Source: Chaetoderma sp. LZ-2023a (taxonomy: Eukaryota > Mollusca > Caudofoveata > Chaetodermatida > Chaetodermatidae). From it: a stretch of 64,000 nt of DNA. The translations under genes and the position numbers were made by a program. Position 1 is the first letter of the stretch, and each line of letters starts with the position of its first letter. The notes under the pieces were generated by a model that saw only the letters and a program-made list of their open reading frames with translations, had not been told where the DNA came from and searched no databases. Location: contig CM067370.1 of the NCBI GenBank assembly GCA_034401795.1, positions 67,701,188-67,765,187 on the forward strand. Direction: 5' to 3'. This document shows, piece after piece, positions 34,790 to 46,310 of the stretch.

Positions 34790-35330
34790 TATGGGTGGGA
34801 GAAATACTACTGACCTCTGTATATGTCATTGACTAAACAGACTATCTCCAAAACCCCTGCATTGCCCACTCTAATTTCTTTTAACATATCTAAAGGATAG
34901 ATAACTATCAAATGGCATCAAGATTTCCTTGGTCCGACGAGGTACTCTGGGTATAGGTACGGTCAAAGCTCACCCAAGGTCAGATAAAATCAATATGTTT
35001 GTATTATCTGATAGAAAGAAAGGAATGATACCATTGGATAGGGTTTCCAAATACCTTTAAAACAAGGTATTGATCAGCTCTGTATGATAATAAATAAGGA
35101 AGTTATGGTCAATTTAGTATTTAATATCATCAAAATTTTGGCAGTCAAGCCTGTTTTTGGCTTAAATTTGCTGACCCATATCTCTGACACTGGTCATTAT
35201 TGAGATCTGAAATTTTGTGTAGGTTATTTTCTCAGTTATATCAACAAGTATGCAAAATTTGAGCAAAGTCAGAGAGGATCAGGTTTTTGGCTGTGTTGAA
35301 TTCATATGGAATGGCCCATTTACTAAATCT
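34790..35330 (-). repeat. Inverted partner of the 24391-24870 repeat
   Basis: Reverse-orientation match to 24391-24870. It directly adjoins the 5' side of the minus-strand gene fragment at 34140-34789, so it could be the upstream part of the same element. Confidence 0.7.
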
Positions 35331-35344
35331 AGGTGCGCTTAACT

Positions 35345-35868
35345 TGGAGCCAATTAGTGACTAAGCTGATGCTTCTCACTCCGCCATGTGTCAACTGTGT
35401 GTGCAGGTATACTACCTAGGCCTACCTGAATTCTAACGAAAGCGCACCTGACTATAGTTTTGTAAGCGGTATGAGTAGTATTCTCTATAGGTGCGTATGT
35501 GGAGCGATTAACTCGCTACTGCTAATTCACTATTGATCCTTTTGAAAACATTATGTTTGAAAGTCACTTTCTAGCGGAAGCAACAAGTTTCGGTCAAAAT
35601 GATTTCAAAATACACTGCTGGTTTCCAAGGTCGCAATATGATGCCTGCTGAATATTTTGACATTCGTGTGACTGAATGTCTGGAAACAATGGCTTGCAAT
35701 CAAATTGTTTTAAAACTAGACAGTATTTTACCTGTAGGGCCCAGTGGGTAATCGGCTTAGTGCAAATATACCTGAGCTTATATGACGGGCTATAGTGGGT
35801 ATTATTAATTCGCTCAGCATACATACACCAGAGCGCATGGGTCCAACTTCGTCACTAATTGGTTCCCG
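35345..35868. mobile_element. MITE-like element with inverted ends
   Basis: GGAGCCAATTAGTGACTAAG (35346) pairs with CTTCGTCACTAATTGGTTCC (about 35847-35866), 17 of 20 complementary. About 520 bp, no open frame of note. Target duplication not identified. Confidence 0.5.
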
Positions 35869-37439
35869 CCAGAATGCCATAAATGGTATTTAGTTGCTTT
35901 TTCTAATTATTCCATTTTTCACGGGTTGGTATAGGTTTATTATATAAAGCTGTCATTCAATAGCATATGTTAGTTGCCTGATCCTTTCCTTTAACATTAT
36001 AAGCAATGGGCCGTGAAGCCGTAATTACATTTTCTTTACTATCTTGCAAAATTCACTCATGATTTGGTGTTTTTTTATACCTGGCGGGGTTATTACAGAT
36101 TCTCGGATACAGAATTTAAAGGTTTGAACTTCATGGAAAATGTAAGCAATGCGTTCCTATGGGCAGTCCTCTTTAGCATGTAGTAAATTTGCCCCAACAT
36201 AATCGCGGCCGATCTCGAGATGCCCGAATGTGCGAAACTATGAATATTGTTTCCCATGTGTGCCCATATTGCGGAAAAAATAATGTCCTTTAGATGTTTC
36301 GCCATACTAATCAAGATCAAGCAGGCATGGGGTGAAGCCCTTTGAGCTTGGGGCTTCACTGGGCTTAAATGTGCATAAGCTCTTTAGTCCAAAAGGGGCT
36401 TTGAGCTTGTGCGTAAGCACATTAAAAATGCCATGTGCTTTCAACCCCTTTTTCAAAGCCCCTTTTAAATTTTCACCTTGAATCAATACTTATATATGTA
36501 GTTATCACATCATTGTTCCTAGCAATTCTACACATGCTGTTGCTACATATTACAGATAAACTTTTGCTGCTTATTTTGAAATTAATTTGACTGAAAGTAA
36601 GGCAACAATATTTTTAGACAAATCATTAGATAACACCTAGTAGCTTTCAAACCGTACCTGTAAACTTTTTTGTGAATTCAGGAATGAAGTGGCCTAATTA
36701 CATGTATTCGTTATTTTAAGAGAATGGCCACAAAACCTGTTAAATATTTGGAAACTAATTTGACTAGATTAAGCTATTGCTGCCTTAAAGCTGCTCTGTC
36801 ACAGTATTTCATTATTGCAAATCAGTCACTAGCCTATATACACCATCTCATTGTGGCAGAAGTTCATATTTGCACAATGGCGCCAATAAAACGATGTAAT
36901 TCTACCGTTACCGCGATCGTCAAATAGCGCATTTTTACAGCCATTACTGATCTTATCCATCTAGTTTATATTGTATTCAGTGGGCATCTCATAAATATTC
37001 ATGCAGGGAAATCCCCTCTTATCACGTGACATACATTTGTTTCGCTTTCGGTTTCAACTGATGTCAATCAGCTATTGTTATTAGGTGGATGCATCATTAG
37101 TAAATACTTTAACGACTAGATTAAATGGTAGGCTAGACTAAAATAGGTGCATTAGCTTTACACAGGCCAACAATACTGCGAACGCACCGCGTATAAGTGA
37201 AGGTGGCTTTCGTTGTCAGTTTTCGTAATGCGTTCACAATAATTGGAAAACTATTGCAGTTATTACGAAAACGGGCAGCGCAACCCACGTTCATTCATAA
37301 GTCTGTCTTACCAGTAGTATGATATTTTCATTATGGGACTGATTACGGAAAAAACCCAATCATATCCTGATTTTTCATGAACTTGTCTCGGACTACCTTT
37401 TAATTACAAATAGATGCGGTATGGATATGGGAGGGGAAA
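35869..37439. other. No gene; foldback repeats
   Basis: GAAGCCCTTTGAGCTTGGGGC and related GGGGCTTTGAGC / AAAGCCCC blocks at 36330-36475 form inverted repeats. Single arms of the palindromic MITE family lie near 36570 (TTTTGAAATTAATTTGACTG) and 36745. Confidence 0.4.
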
Positions 37440-39540
37440 TAGAGGGGTGACTTTTTGACAATTTTCGACCGACCGCATGAGTGACAAATCGGATGACTGC
37501 ATGAGTCACAAATAGGATGACTAATGAGTGATATGTCGGATGACTGCATGGGTGACATATCGGATGACTACATGAGTGATAGATCTATAGGATGACTGCA
37601 TGAGTGGTAGAGTAATGGACTGCATGAGTGGCATATCGGATGACTGCATGAGCGAAAGATCGGATGACTGCATGAGTGGCAGACTGACGGACCGCATCAG
37701 TGACAGATCAGATGACTGCATGAGTGATAGACTGACAGACCACATCAGTAATAGAAGGATGGACTGTATGTGTGACATATTGGATGACTGAATGAGTCGC
37801 AAATAGGATGACTGCATGAGTGACAGACTGGTGGACTGCATGAGTGACATATCAGATGACTGCATGAGTGACAGACTGATGGACCACATCAGTGATGGAC
37901 TGTATGTGTGATATATCGGATGACTGAATGAGTCACAAATAGGATGAGTGACAGACTGTATGAGTGACAGATCGGATGGCTGCATGGGTGACAGTTTGGA
38001 TGACTGCAAGAGTGAAAAATTGGATGACTGCATGCGTGACAGACTACATGAGTGACAGATCGGAGGACTGTCTGATATGCTGACAGACCAAACCACCCAC
38101 CCACAGGTTGACCAACGGACTGATCACATGAGTGATAGATCAGATCACTGCATAACTGATGGACTGACAGGCTGTATGAGTAACAGATCGGACTGACGGG
38201 CAGGCTGACCAACCCACCGAGTGACCAACTTACTGCCCGTCCGCCTGGCTAACTGCATCGGTGACAGATCGGAGGACTGCATGAGGAACAGAAATTGCCT
38301 GTCAAGACTGCATGAGTGACAGACTAACAGAATGATAAGTAACAGATCGGAGGACTGCATGAAATGCTGCCAGACCAAATCACCCACCCACAGATTGACC
38401 AACCCACTGATAAATCGACCGACTGACGGCTTGAGTGACAGATCGGATGACTGCATAAGTGACAGACTGCATGACTAACATATCGGATGACTGCATGAGT
38501 GACAGATAGGATGTCTGCATGAGAGACAGACTGACTGATTGCATGAGTGACTTATGGGTTGACTGCATGAGTGACAGATGGGTTGACTGCATCAGTGACG
38601 GGATGGAAGACTGCATGAGTGACAGAATAGATGACTGCATAGGTGGCAGACTGACAGACATACTGACAGACAAAACCAACCACCCACCCACCCACTGACA
38701 ACCGACTGCATGAGTGACATATCGGATGACTACATGAGTGACATCGGATGACTGCATGAATGACAGATCGGCTGACGGCATGAGTGACAGGCTGACGGGC
38801 TGCATCAGTGACACACTGATGGACTGCCTGTGTGACATATCGGATGACTGCATGAGTGACAGACTGCATGGGTGACAGATCGGATGACTGCATCAGTGAC
38901 AGCTCCTATGTGTACATGAGTGACAGATCGGTTGACTGTATGTGTGACAGACTGGTGGACTGACTGACCACATAAGTGACAGATTGGATGGGTGCATAAG
39001 GCAACAGATGACTGCATAAGTGATGGACAGGCTGACGGACGAAACTACCCTTCAGCCGACCGACCGACCGCATGAACATTGGACAGACCGGCCGACCGAT
39101 TGCATGAGTAATAGTTCGGCTGATTGCATGCATGACGTACTAACTGACTACATGAGCGACAGACTATATGAGTCACTGACTTCATGACTGACAAATTGGA
39201 TGACTGCTTGAGTGACAGATGTGATGACTGCATGGGTGACAGACGGATGGACTACATGAGGGACAGATCAGACGGATTGATGGACCAAACCACCCACCTA
39301 CCGACTGACCAACCCACTGACCGACCGACCGACTGCATGAGTGACAGATCGGATGACTGCATGAGTGACATATCAGATGACTGCATGACTGACAGTCTAA
39401 ACTGCATTGGTGACAGATCAGATGACTGCATGAGTGATCAACAGATTGCATGTGTGACAGGTCAGATGATTGCATGAGTGACTGATGGACAGACACGCTG
39501 ACAGGCCAAACCACCCACCCACTGATTGACCAACTGCCTG
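37440..39540. repeat. 2.1-kb minisatellite (24-bp core)
   Basis: Dozens of imperfect units of the type GGATGACTGCATGAGTGACA GATC, with interleaved CTGACGG... segments and a recurring longer spacer (GACCAAACCACCCACCC then GACTGACCAACCCA) near 38090, 38385, 38680, 39290 and 39510, giving a higher-order pattern. The long Ser/Gln-rich frames on the minus strand follow from the period being a multiple of three and are not taken as genes. Confidence 0.93.
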
Positions 39541-40655
39541 TGTGGATGAATAATTTATTGAGGAATGAAGCTGTAAGACTCATGTATGTGTATCCTACGC
39601 GCAAAAACGTGAATAGACGACCTATATTCTACATTTCCTGATGCCCAATGCATAGAATAAGGCTATGGAACTGGCGTAGGTGCGTCCAATATCACGTAAA
39701 ATCGCTGAAATCATCTGGACTTTAAAATAAGCTGCCAGCGTATTACACTTGTACCATAATAAAAATGACATAATTGTTTTCCGCTTCCAATCACGTAAAT
39801 ATTGTTGAATTTTCTTGTTCTAGCATATACATGTAGATATATGATTCAATATCAAGCTGTCACGAAGAAGTGAGAGGCTTAGCCAATATCAGAAAAGGCA
39901 GAATCGGAGAACTCTGACTAAAAAATATGTAGCATAACATTGGCAAATTTGTCACTGTCACGATAGATTTGTTTATGCGTTGTGACATACTTTGCGACTG
40001 GGGAAGCCCTTCTTATTGAATGTCTATTCCACCATTTCACGAGGCACAACCTACACATTTAAATTAAAACTCATCCACGTTGCATGGTTTTTATGCACAA
40101 TTCAATTTCAGTGATAGGGCGCTCAACATGGAAATCATTTCATATTCCATTAGATTGCATAAAAATATGCTAAATACGCCTGGAATATTGTACGTTTGCT
40201 ATTATTTTTCATTTAAAACTACTTGGTGTGACACAGTACCTTTAACAAAATTATTAACAAAATGCTTGGCATGATATTTTGTACATCATATATGATATGT
40301 TCTATCTGGCCTGTCATGCCTGTAGAGCTGCAAAACATTAACCCATTTTACTCCATATCCACTTCACTTAAATAAATAATTGTTAGACATTATGGTCCGT
40401 AACTACAAAGGCCGCTTATCTTTATATGCGTACTAGATTTAGACGAGGCTAAAAATCATTTGCACGCGTATAGTTAAACCACTGTTTTAAGCGGGAACTA
40501 CGAAATCTCTTAAACACACGTTTAGTTACACGCGCTTATGCGGGTACGTGATGGCCCGCTTGGCTATTGTTCCCTCAAGTTCCCGTATGCGACTTCTTGC
40601 ATAGGTGATTGACCTGCATTTGGCAAAAAACGTTCGGCATGACTAACGAAAAGAG
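39541..40655. other. No gene recognised
   Basis: AT-rich intronic sequence; nothing identified. Confidence 0.4.
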
Positions 40656-40662
40656 ACAACGG

Positions 40663-40686
40663 AGTAGTAGTAGTAGTAGTAGTAGA

Positions 40687-40721
<35 letters not shown>

Positions 40722-40752
40722 GAGTAGTAGGAGTAGTAGGAGTAGTAGACGA
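40663..40752. repeat. (AGT)n microsatellite
   Basis: About 30 AGT/GGT/GGA triplets. Confidence 0.95.
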
Positions 40753-41300
40753 TCTCATAAAAATGTTTTAGCTGTTTTTGTCACTACTGGGGAAAAGCAA
40801 ATCATGCTAGATTTGTAGTAATGGCAGTAAAGATATTATTAAATAAACTAATAACTCGGTCAAAGTTCTCTCGGATAAATCTGTCATGGAAAACAGGACT
40901 CCTTAAGTTTCCTTCTACAGTAGCAGGCTGAACATCCTCAACATGTTCAACAATTTCTTCCCGTCGTCTGCTAATTGATCCTGTCGTCAGATGGCCAATT
41001 TATGAAGTCAGGCTGTTGCCACGATTATTGCCATGTTATGATCCATGTAAAATAAGATTACAATTTACTTTATTAAACATTGGTATTAACATTTACCGGA
41101 TCATCGCACTTCACACCACACGGACTTATATCCTCGATGGCGAAAGGCGGATAATATAGCTATCAGCATCCACTTTTGTTTTGTCAATCCATATGTCTGT
41201 CTGATACCTGTTGTCATACTAAAGGTATATACAAATGTGTGGGTCCAAATGCTCTTTTTAAAACGGATATAATTGCCTTTATTAGCACCCCCCACCCCTG
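40753..41300 (-). other. No clear gene; short coding-like stretch
   Basis: The minus strand at about 40990-40830 reads ISRRREEIVEHVEDVQPATV then SPVFHDRFIRENFDR, which looks coding in composition but is not recognised. It lies downstream of the Harbinger remnant on the same strand and might be part of that element. Confidence 0.25.
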
Positions 41301-41304
41301 TGTA

Positions 41305-41388
41305 GATGGTGGTGGTGGTGGTGGTGGTGTGACATAGCAATCAGTGTATTGCTCTTTGTGTCTGCTTGCCAGCCTGCCTGCTTGCCAG

Positions 41389-41420
<32 letters not shown>

Positions 41421-41465
41421 TGTCTGTCTGTCCGCCCGTCTGTCCATCTGTCTGCCTGTCTGTTT
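41305..41465. repeat. (GGT)n and (CTGC/CTGT)n microsatellites
   Basis: GGT repeats at 41308-41329; tetranucleotide CTGC then CTGT repeats at about 41365-41462. Confidence 0.93.
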
Positions 41466-41829
41466 AGTCACTTTACCACACTAATATACATGTTATCTGG
41501 TTGCGTGTCTAAGGGATAGACGCTATAGATTATGTCTAAAACAGACATCCGGATAAAACTTTTATAGTAAATGAATTTGTTAAAACTTTGGTTCAAGTTT
41601 GTGCTTGGTTGTCCAAACAAAGTTGTTAATTTTCGATTGAAATGGTCAAAGATCGAGGTCATTGTAAATATTTCCCTTTGATAATCGAAGGCATACAACA
41701 AACATTTGAGTCAGGGGAATATGCCATCTTTCTTTTCTTATAAACATTGGCATTTTGTCTCGCTACAATTATGTTGGTAATTACAGAACAACGGGACTGA
41801 TTTCCATAACTGACACACGGGAATCGCCT

Positions 41830-42660
41830 TTTTCAAATGCCAAAGTCATTCTCGATCCGAGAGCGTGTTCGCCGATGTGCAGTAGTATACTGCCTGTCAG
41901 CCTCCGTCCTCTCTTGATGAACCAGGATAAAGCAGAAATGGGCGGCATGTGTAGGCTGCATCCCCCACAAGAATTCCCGAGAGTTCACCCGTGTTGAATC
42001 GATTGAACAAAAAGGACTCATTCCAAACCCGTGAATCATGTGCTGAACCACACCACCGGCAAACTAGGTTGGTGAACAACCTTTGGTGGTCTCAAATAAA
42101 CTGACAATTTAAACTGTAATAGCCTTTTCAGTTCATGAATAACTGGGCATCGGCCCCACCCTGATTTCGAAAGGGAGGTGTGTTCCGTCAATTGCTCCAA
42201 CAAGCCAGGAAATCCTGCTATTTGGTGAAATCCACGTATCACAGATTGCCTAGCATTGGCCGTCTGAGGAAAGGTCTTAAAACGCTCCTTGATGGGACAG
42301 ACAACAGCAGCAACTCTGTGAATGGCTTGTCCACAGGTATGTTGCGAGATTCCAGACGTGTCGCTGACCATAATCTGAAACGCTCCACATGCGAAATAAC
42401 GCAGGGCACACACTAATTGGAGAGCTGAGAGGAAGTGCACAGCTTCTCCGAGCTGGATGTTGCAACTCTAATCTTAAAGGTGCAAGGATGTCATTAAATG
42501 AGTTTTTCGTGACTCGAAACCGCTTAATAAACTGGTCTTGCTTGTAAGATTCGAGCGGATTTACCATGTCCATAAAGACACGTATGACATGCTGACGATT
42601 CTCGTCTTCAATTTCGTTGGCCTCCTCTTGCGCCAGATCAAAGATTTTAAGTGCATCCAT
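41830..42660 (-). pseudogene. PIF/Harbinger transposase (HARBI1-like) remnant
   Basis: Pieces in three minus-strand frames read in order: KRFRVTKNSFNDILAPLRLE, LVCALRYFACGAFQIMVSDT with SGISQHTCGQAIHRVAAVV, FPQTANARQSVIRGFHQIAG, GAIDGTH-type sequence near 42205 (first catalytic Asp, seen in a different frame from the flanks), GSAHDSRVWN (second Asp), GILVGDAAYTCRPFLLYP (third acidic region) and RTRSRIENDFGI. This is the HARBI1 nuclease order, a DDE transposase inserting at short A/T-rich targets. Frameshifts and stops make it inactive. Inverted ends and target duplication were not located. Confidence 0.82.
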
Positions 42661-42671
42661 ACACCTACAAC

Positions 42672-42768
42672 GGATTACTACTACTACTACTGCTGCTGCT
42701 GCTACTACTACTACTACCACTACCAGCAGCACCACCGCCGCTACTACTACTACTTCTACTACTACTGA
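42672..42768. repeat. (TAC)n/(TGC)n microsatellite
   Basis: Triplet tract just upstream of the Harbinger coding start on the minus strand; it yields poly-Val/Ala in the overlapping frame. Confidence 0.93.
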
Positions 42769-42789
42769 AATGGGTTTACAATTTGCACT

Positions 42790-43700
42790 CACTCACTTAG
42801 TGTTCATTTTTTTATACTGTTACCGGGACCCAGCTGGATGTGTCTATGATAGCGGGAACCAATAGGCGTGTATGTACGACCCGGTCGAATCGTCTGAGGA
42901 CGAATTGTCCCCGGCAGGAAATGGCATGGGGACAAATCATTCTAGGTATGAAATGTCCCGATACCGTATGTACGTGAATAGCATGTAGCGTATGAGGAAA
43001 ATGTATGCAATTGAGTGAGAAGGCAGTGAATGCTTTTATCATTCATATCTGTATGATCATTGGTTGATTTGTGTTGTGACGCATGTTAATCTACTACATA
43101 GATGTTTTAGATTAACCTTAGTGGGAATGATTTGAATAACGGACTATATGGTTGCGTAGTAATATGCGAGCTCCTTAAAGCCGTGATTGACCCTTTCATT
43201 CGGCCATTTTGACAACTTGTTTGGAAGCGGTTGCTTGAGAATATTTGCTGGGGCTGAAAACTGTAGATTCAGATTTATTCGATCTCTTAGAATGATGTCT
43301 GATTGACAGTGATTGATTGACAGCCGTTCAGCGTGACCCGTTCCAGTGCCCAGAATCTATCCAGAGGTTCGAGATGAATTTGCTTGTAAATGATTGAGAC
43401 TCGGAGTTAGTCCACAGGGGTTTGTTCCTTTCATATCGGTCAACTTATTAACCCATCACTTCACAACAGTTGTGCATTGACTATGTGTAGCATAGGCTAA
43501 CTAAGTGTAATGACTGTGTGGCTCATAGGTTAATTATTCCAGAATGTCTCGTACAAAAATTAGTCATTGTCTACTTGTTTAATCATGACAATGAAACCAA
43601 GTGTCTTGCTGTAAATAAAAACGTGCAATTTGAAAACTTGTTTGTCTGATTCCACCGCAGAGCCAACAATGATTTTGTGGAAGAGTACCGACCCTGCCTT
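42790..43700. other. No gene recognised
   Basis: Intronic; GACAAATCATTC/GAATTGTCCCC type motifs near 42900-42960 may be remains of the Harbinger 5' end, but no inverted end could be proven. Confidence 0.35.
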
Positions 43701-43714
43701 ATGAATACTCTGTC

Positions 43715-44075
43715 CATTCTGGATTCCATTATTGAATATATGGAGGGATTACTAAATATTCTGCAACTAATCCATTTTTGATTATTTGGATGGGTTATTG
43801 AATATTTTGAGACTTGCTTGTTTGTTGAATATTCTCCAGTATATTGTGTATTTTAAAACTTGTTTGATTACTGAATATCCTGCAACTAATCCATTGTTGA
43901 CTATTTGGATGGATTATTGAATATTTTGAAACTGGCTTGATTGTTGAATATTCTTCAATGTATTGTATATTCTGGAACTTGTTTGATTACTGAATATTCC
44001 GCAACTAATCCATTGTTGACTATTTGGATGGATGGATTGTAGAATGTTTTCATTATTGAATATTTTGAATCTTGA
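43715..44075. repeat. 119-bp tandem repeat
   Basis: GCAACTAATCCATT recurs at 43763, 43882 and 44001 (119 bp apart), each in a longer similar unit rich in TTGAATATTTTGAAACTTG. The unit resembles arms of the palindromic MITE family, from which it may derive. Confidence 0.85.
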
Positions 44076-44439
44076 TTGGTTGACAAACATACTGAATATG
44101 CCAATGTATTGTTGAATATTGATGATTCGGAAACTTAGTCCGGTGATTAACATTCCATTTCGCAACTTGCTCGCATCCAAAGGATTGTTTCAAAAGCAGT
44201 TGGGTTACTCTTTCACTTAACCATTCTAGATACTCTGCTTATCTGGTCAATACAAAAGAATGAATTTCACACCTCCCTGCTACCCCACCTCTAGCGAGAT
44301 ATATTTCAATGTCTGCCTTGTAATTAGACAAATGTAGGTAATGCTATTAAATAGGAATGTTCTTTTAATGTAAGCTCAAACCACTCATAATTTAACCCAT
44401 GATCTATTTCTGCCACTGGATAAGGCCTGATAAAATAAC

Positions 44440-44535
44440 TTCTTTACAATGTAAATTATTTTCTGTCAAATATTTTGAAATTATTAGTGCAGCAGATGTT
44501 GCTGTCATCAGCAGTTGCTTCATTTCAAATAATTT
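44440..44535. repeat. Palindromic MITE family member
   Basis: AAATATTTTGAAATTATTAG, GATGTTGCTGTCATCAGCAG, then TTCATTTCAAATAATTTG: inverted arms around a GCTGTCATCAGC centre. Confidence 0.55.
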
Positions 44536-44849
44536 GTTTAATATTCTGTAACTATCTTGTATGGCTGCTTTGAAAGTAAGAAATTTTGCAAGGAAATAAC
44601 CATTTAATGGTAACGGATGGTCAGAAAATGCTGATGTATGCAGACCAAGAGACAATAATTTTTGAGAATTACAACTAGAATAGATTCAGTCATTCCAGTA
44701 GTAAAATGTAAGAATTAACCTTAAATTTGTTTACAAATGGAAATTTCTCATTTAATACCTTCTAATGCAAGAAGCACAACTCTATTCTAGTCCAGTTTTC
44801 TGGATGGAGTAGACTCCCTTAATGTCAATCAAACAGAGACTTCTGGAAT

Positions 44850-45905
44850 CATACCTAAACTGTAGGAGTTTGTTTTGACATCTTGAAATGATTGTCAGAG
44901 ATGGACATACTGACATACATACCTTTTACACAGGCGCATGGATGTATAGGCACATGCATATCTTCAACTGGTAATGAGAACCCTTACCAAGTTTCGAATG
45001 AATCACAGCTAAATTGCAGGATTTGTGTTGACAAGAAATGATTGGTACTGCCGTTCATGTATCGGCTTAAAGGTGTTTAAAGGGGGATAACTCAGGAATG
45101 AATAATATTATGGCTACGCAAAAAGCACATGCACATCTTCAGATGGTAATGACTAGATTTACCACGTTTCAAGAGAATTGTAGCTAATAGGAGGAGTTGC
45201 GTTGACAAGGATGAATAGACAGACAAACATACATCTGGGACAGATGGGTGGATGGATGGATGTACAAGTGTATGGATAGCATATACACATCTTCATATCG
45301 TAATCATAACACTTACCAAGTTTCAAAAGAATCACAGCTAAACTGTAGGAGTTGCGTTGACAAGAAATGATTGGCAATGCAGTTTATGGATCGGCTTTTA
45401 GATATTTAAAGGGTGATAACTCTATAATCAATAAATTTTTGGCTGCACAAAAAAAAAAGCACATGCGCATCAGTCCATGATAGTACTGATAATGTGGATG
45501 TCATTTTAAGTTAATCCATTGAGACCTCCAGGAGTTGCGTTGACAAGAAATGATTGTCAGAGATGGACCGGCGGAATACATATGTTTTGGACAGATGGAT
45601 GGACGTACAGGTATACAGATAGCACATGCACATCTTCATGTGGTAATGATAATACTTAACATGTTTCAAAAGAATCGCAGCTAAACTGTAGGAGTTGTGT
45701 TGACAAGAAATGATTGGTAATGCAGTTTATGTATCGGCTTTAAGATATTTAAAGGGGGATAACTCTGTAATGAACAATTCTTTGGCCGCATAAAAAGCAC
45801 ATGCACATCTGCACATGATAGTGATAATGTTGACAAAATTTAAAGTTAATCCATTGAGACCTCTAGGAGGAGATGCGTTGACAAGACGGGAACAGACGTT
45901 TCAGG
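44850..45905 (-). repeat. Tandem array, family I units, inverted
   Basis: Minus-strand equivalents of the 24.9-25.5 kb units, each marked by TAGGAGTTGCGTTGACAAG (for example near 45190, 45350, 45532, 45690, 45877), with AAGGGGGATAACTC blocks between. No hairpin head is present in this copy. Confidence 0.75.
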
Positions 45906-46310
45906 CCGTTTCTCATGTCCATTTAGACATCATTTTTCTTTAGCCTACTCATGTATAAAACATCTAACATGCTGTGAGCATACATGTAGATGTCTTGGGG
46001 GGCAATTGATCAATAAATACGAAAATTGTTGAAAGGTCTAAAGAAGTGGTGTCCACATTCCATAACCTATATCTGTAGTCGGAAACCATCATAACTGACT
46101 TTCTGCAATCGAAAACGTTTCTAAATTCTGAAGTGTGGTAAAATCATTTTGGAAATTCTTTTAATTTCCGAGGAAATCCCTTGACAATGATTAAAATTTT
46201 GAATTATCTCGTCGGTCACGTTATTTCGTCCGCCATTATCGACGACCCGTAAATTGGACTCTATCCTTGATGTTTTTTGACGATTTAGCATAATCTCTGC
46301 CTTTTGTTAT
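45906..46310 (-). repeat. Inverted copy of the 25490-25850 core
   Basis: Reverse complement of 25490-25850 at high identity (for example CATAACCTATATCTGTAGTC and CCTCATCGGTCACG-type blocks). In this copy the tandem units lie on the other side of the core relative to the 25-kb copy. Confidence 0.8.

Noticed and set aside
37521..39604. Long minus-strand frames rich in Met, Gln and Ser (up to 191 codons)
   Set aside because: They follow from a minisatellite with a period divisible by three; several frames are open in parallel and no domain appears.
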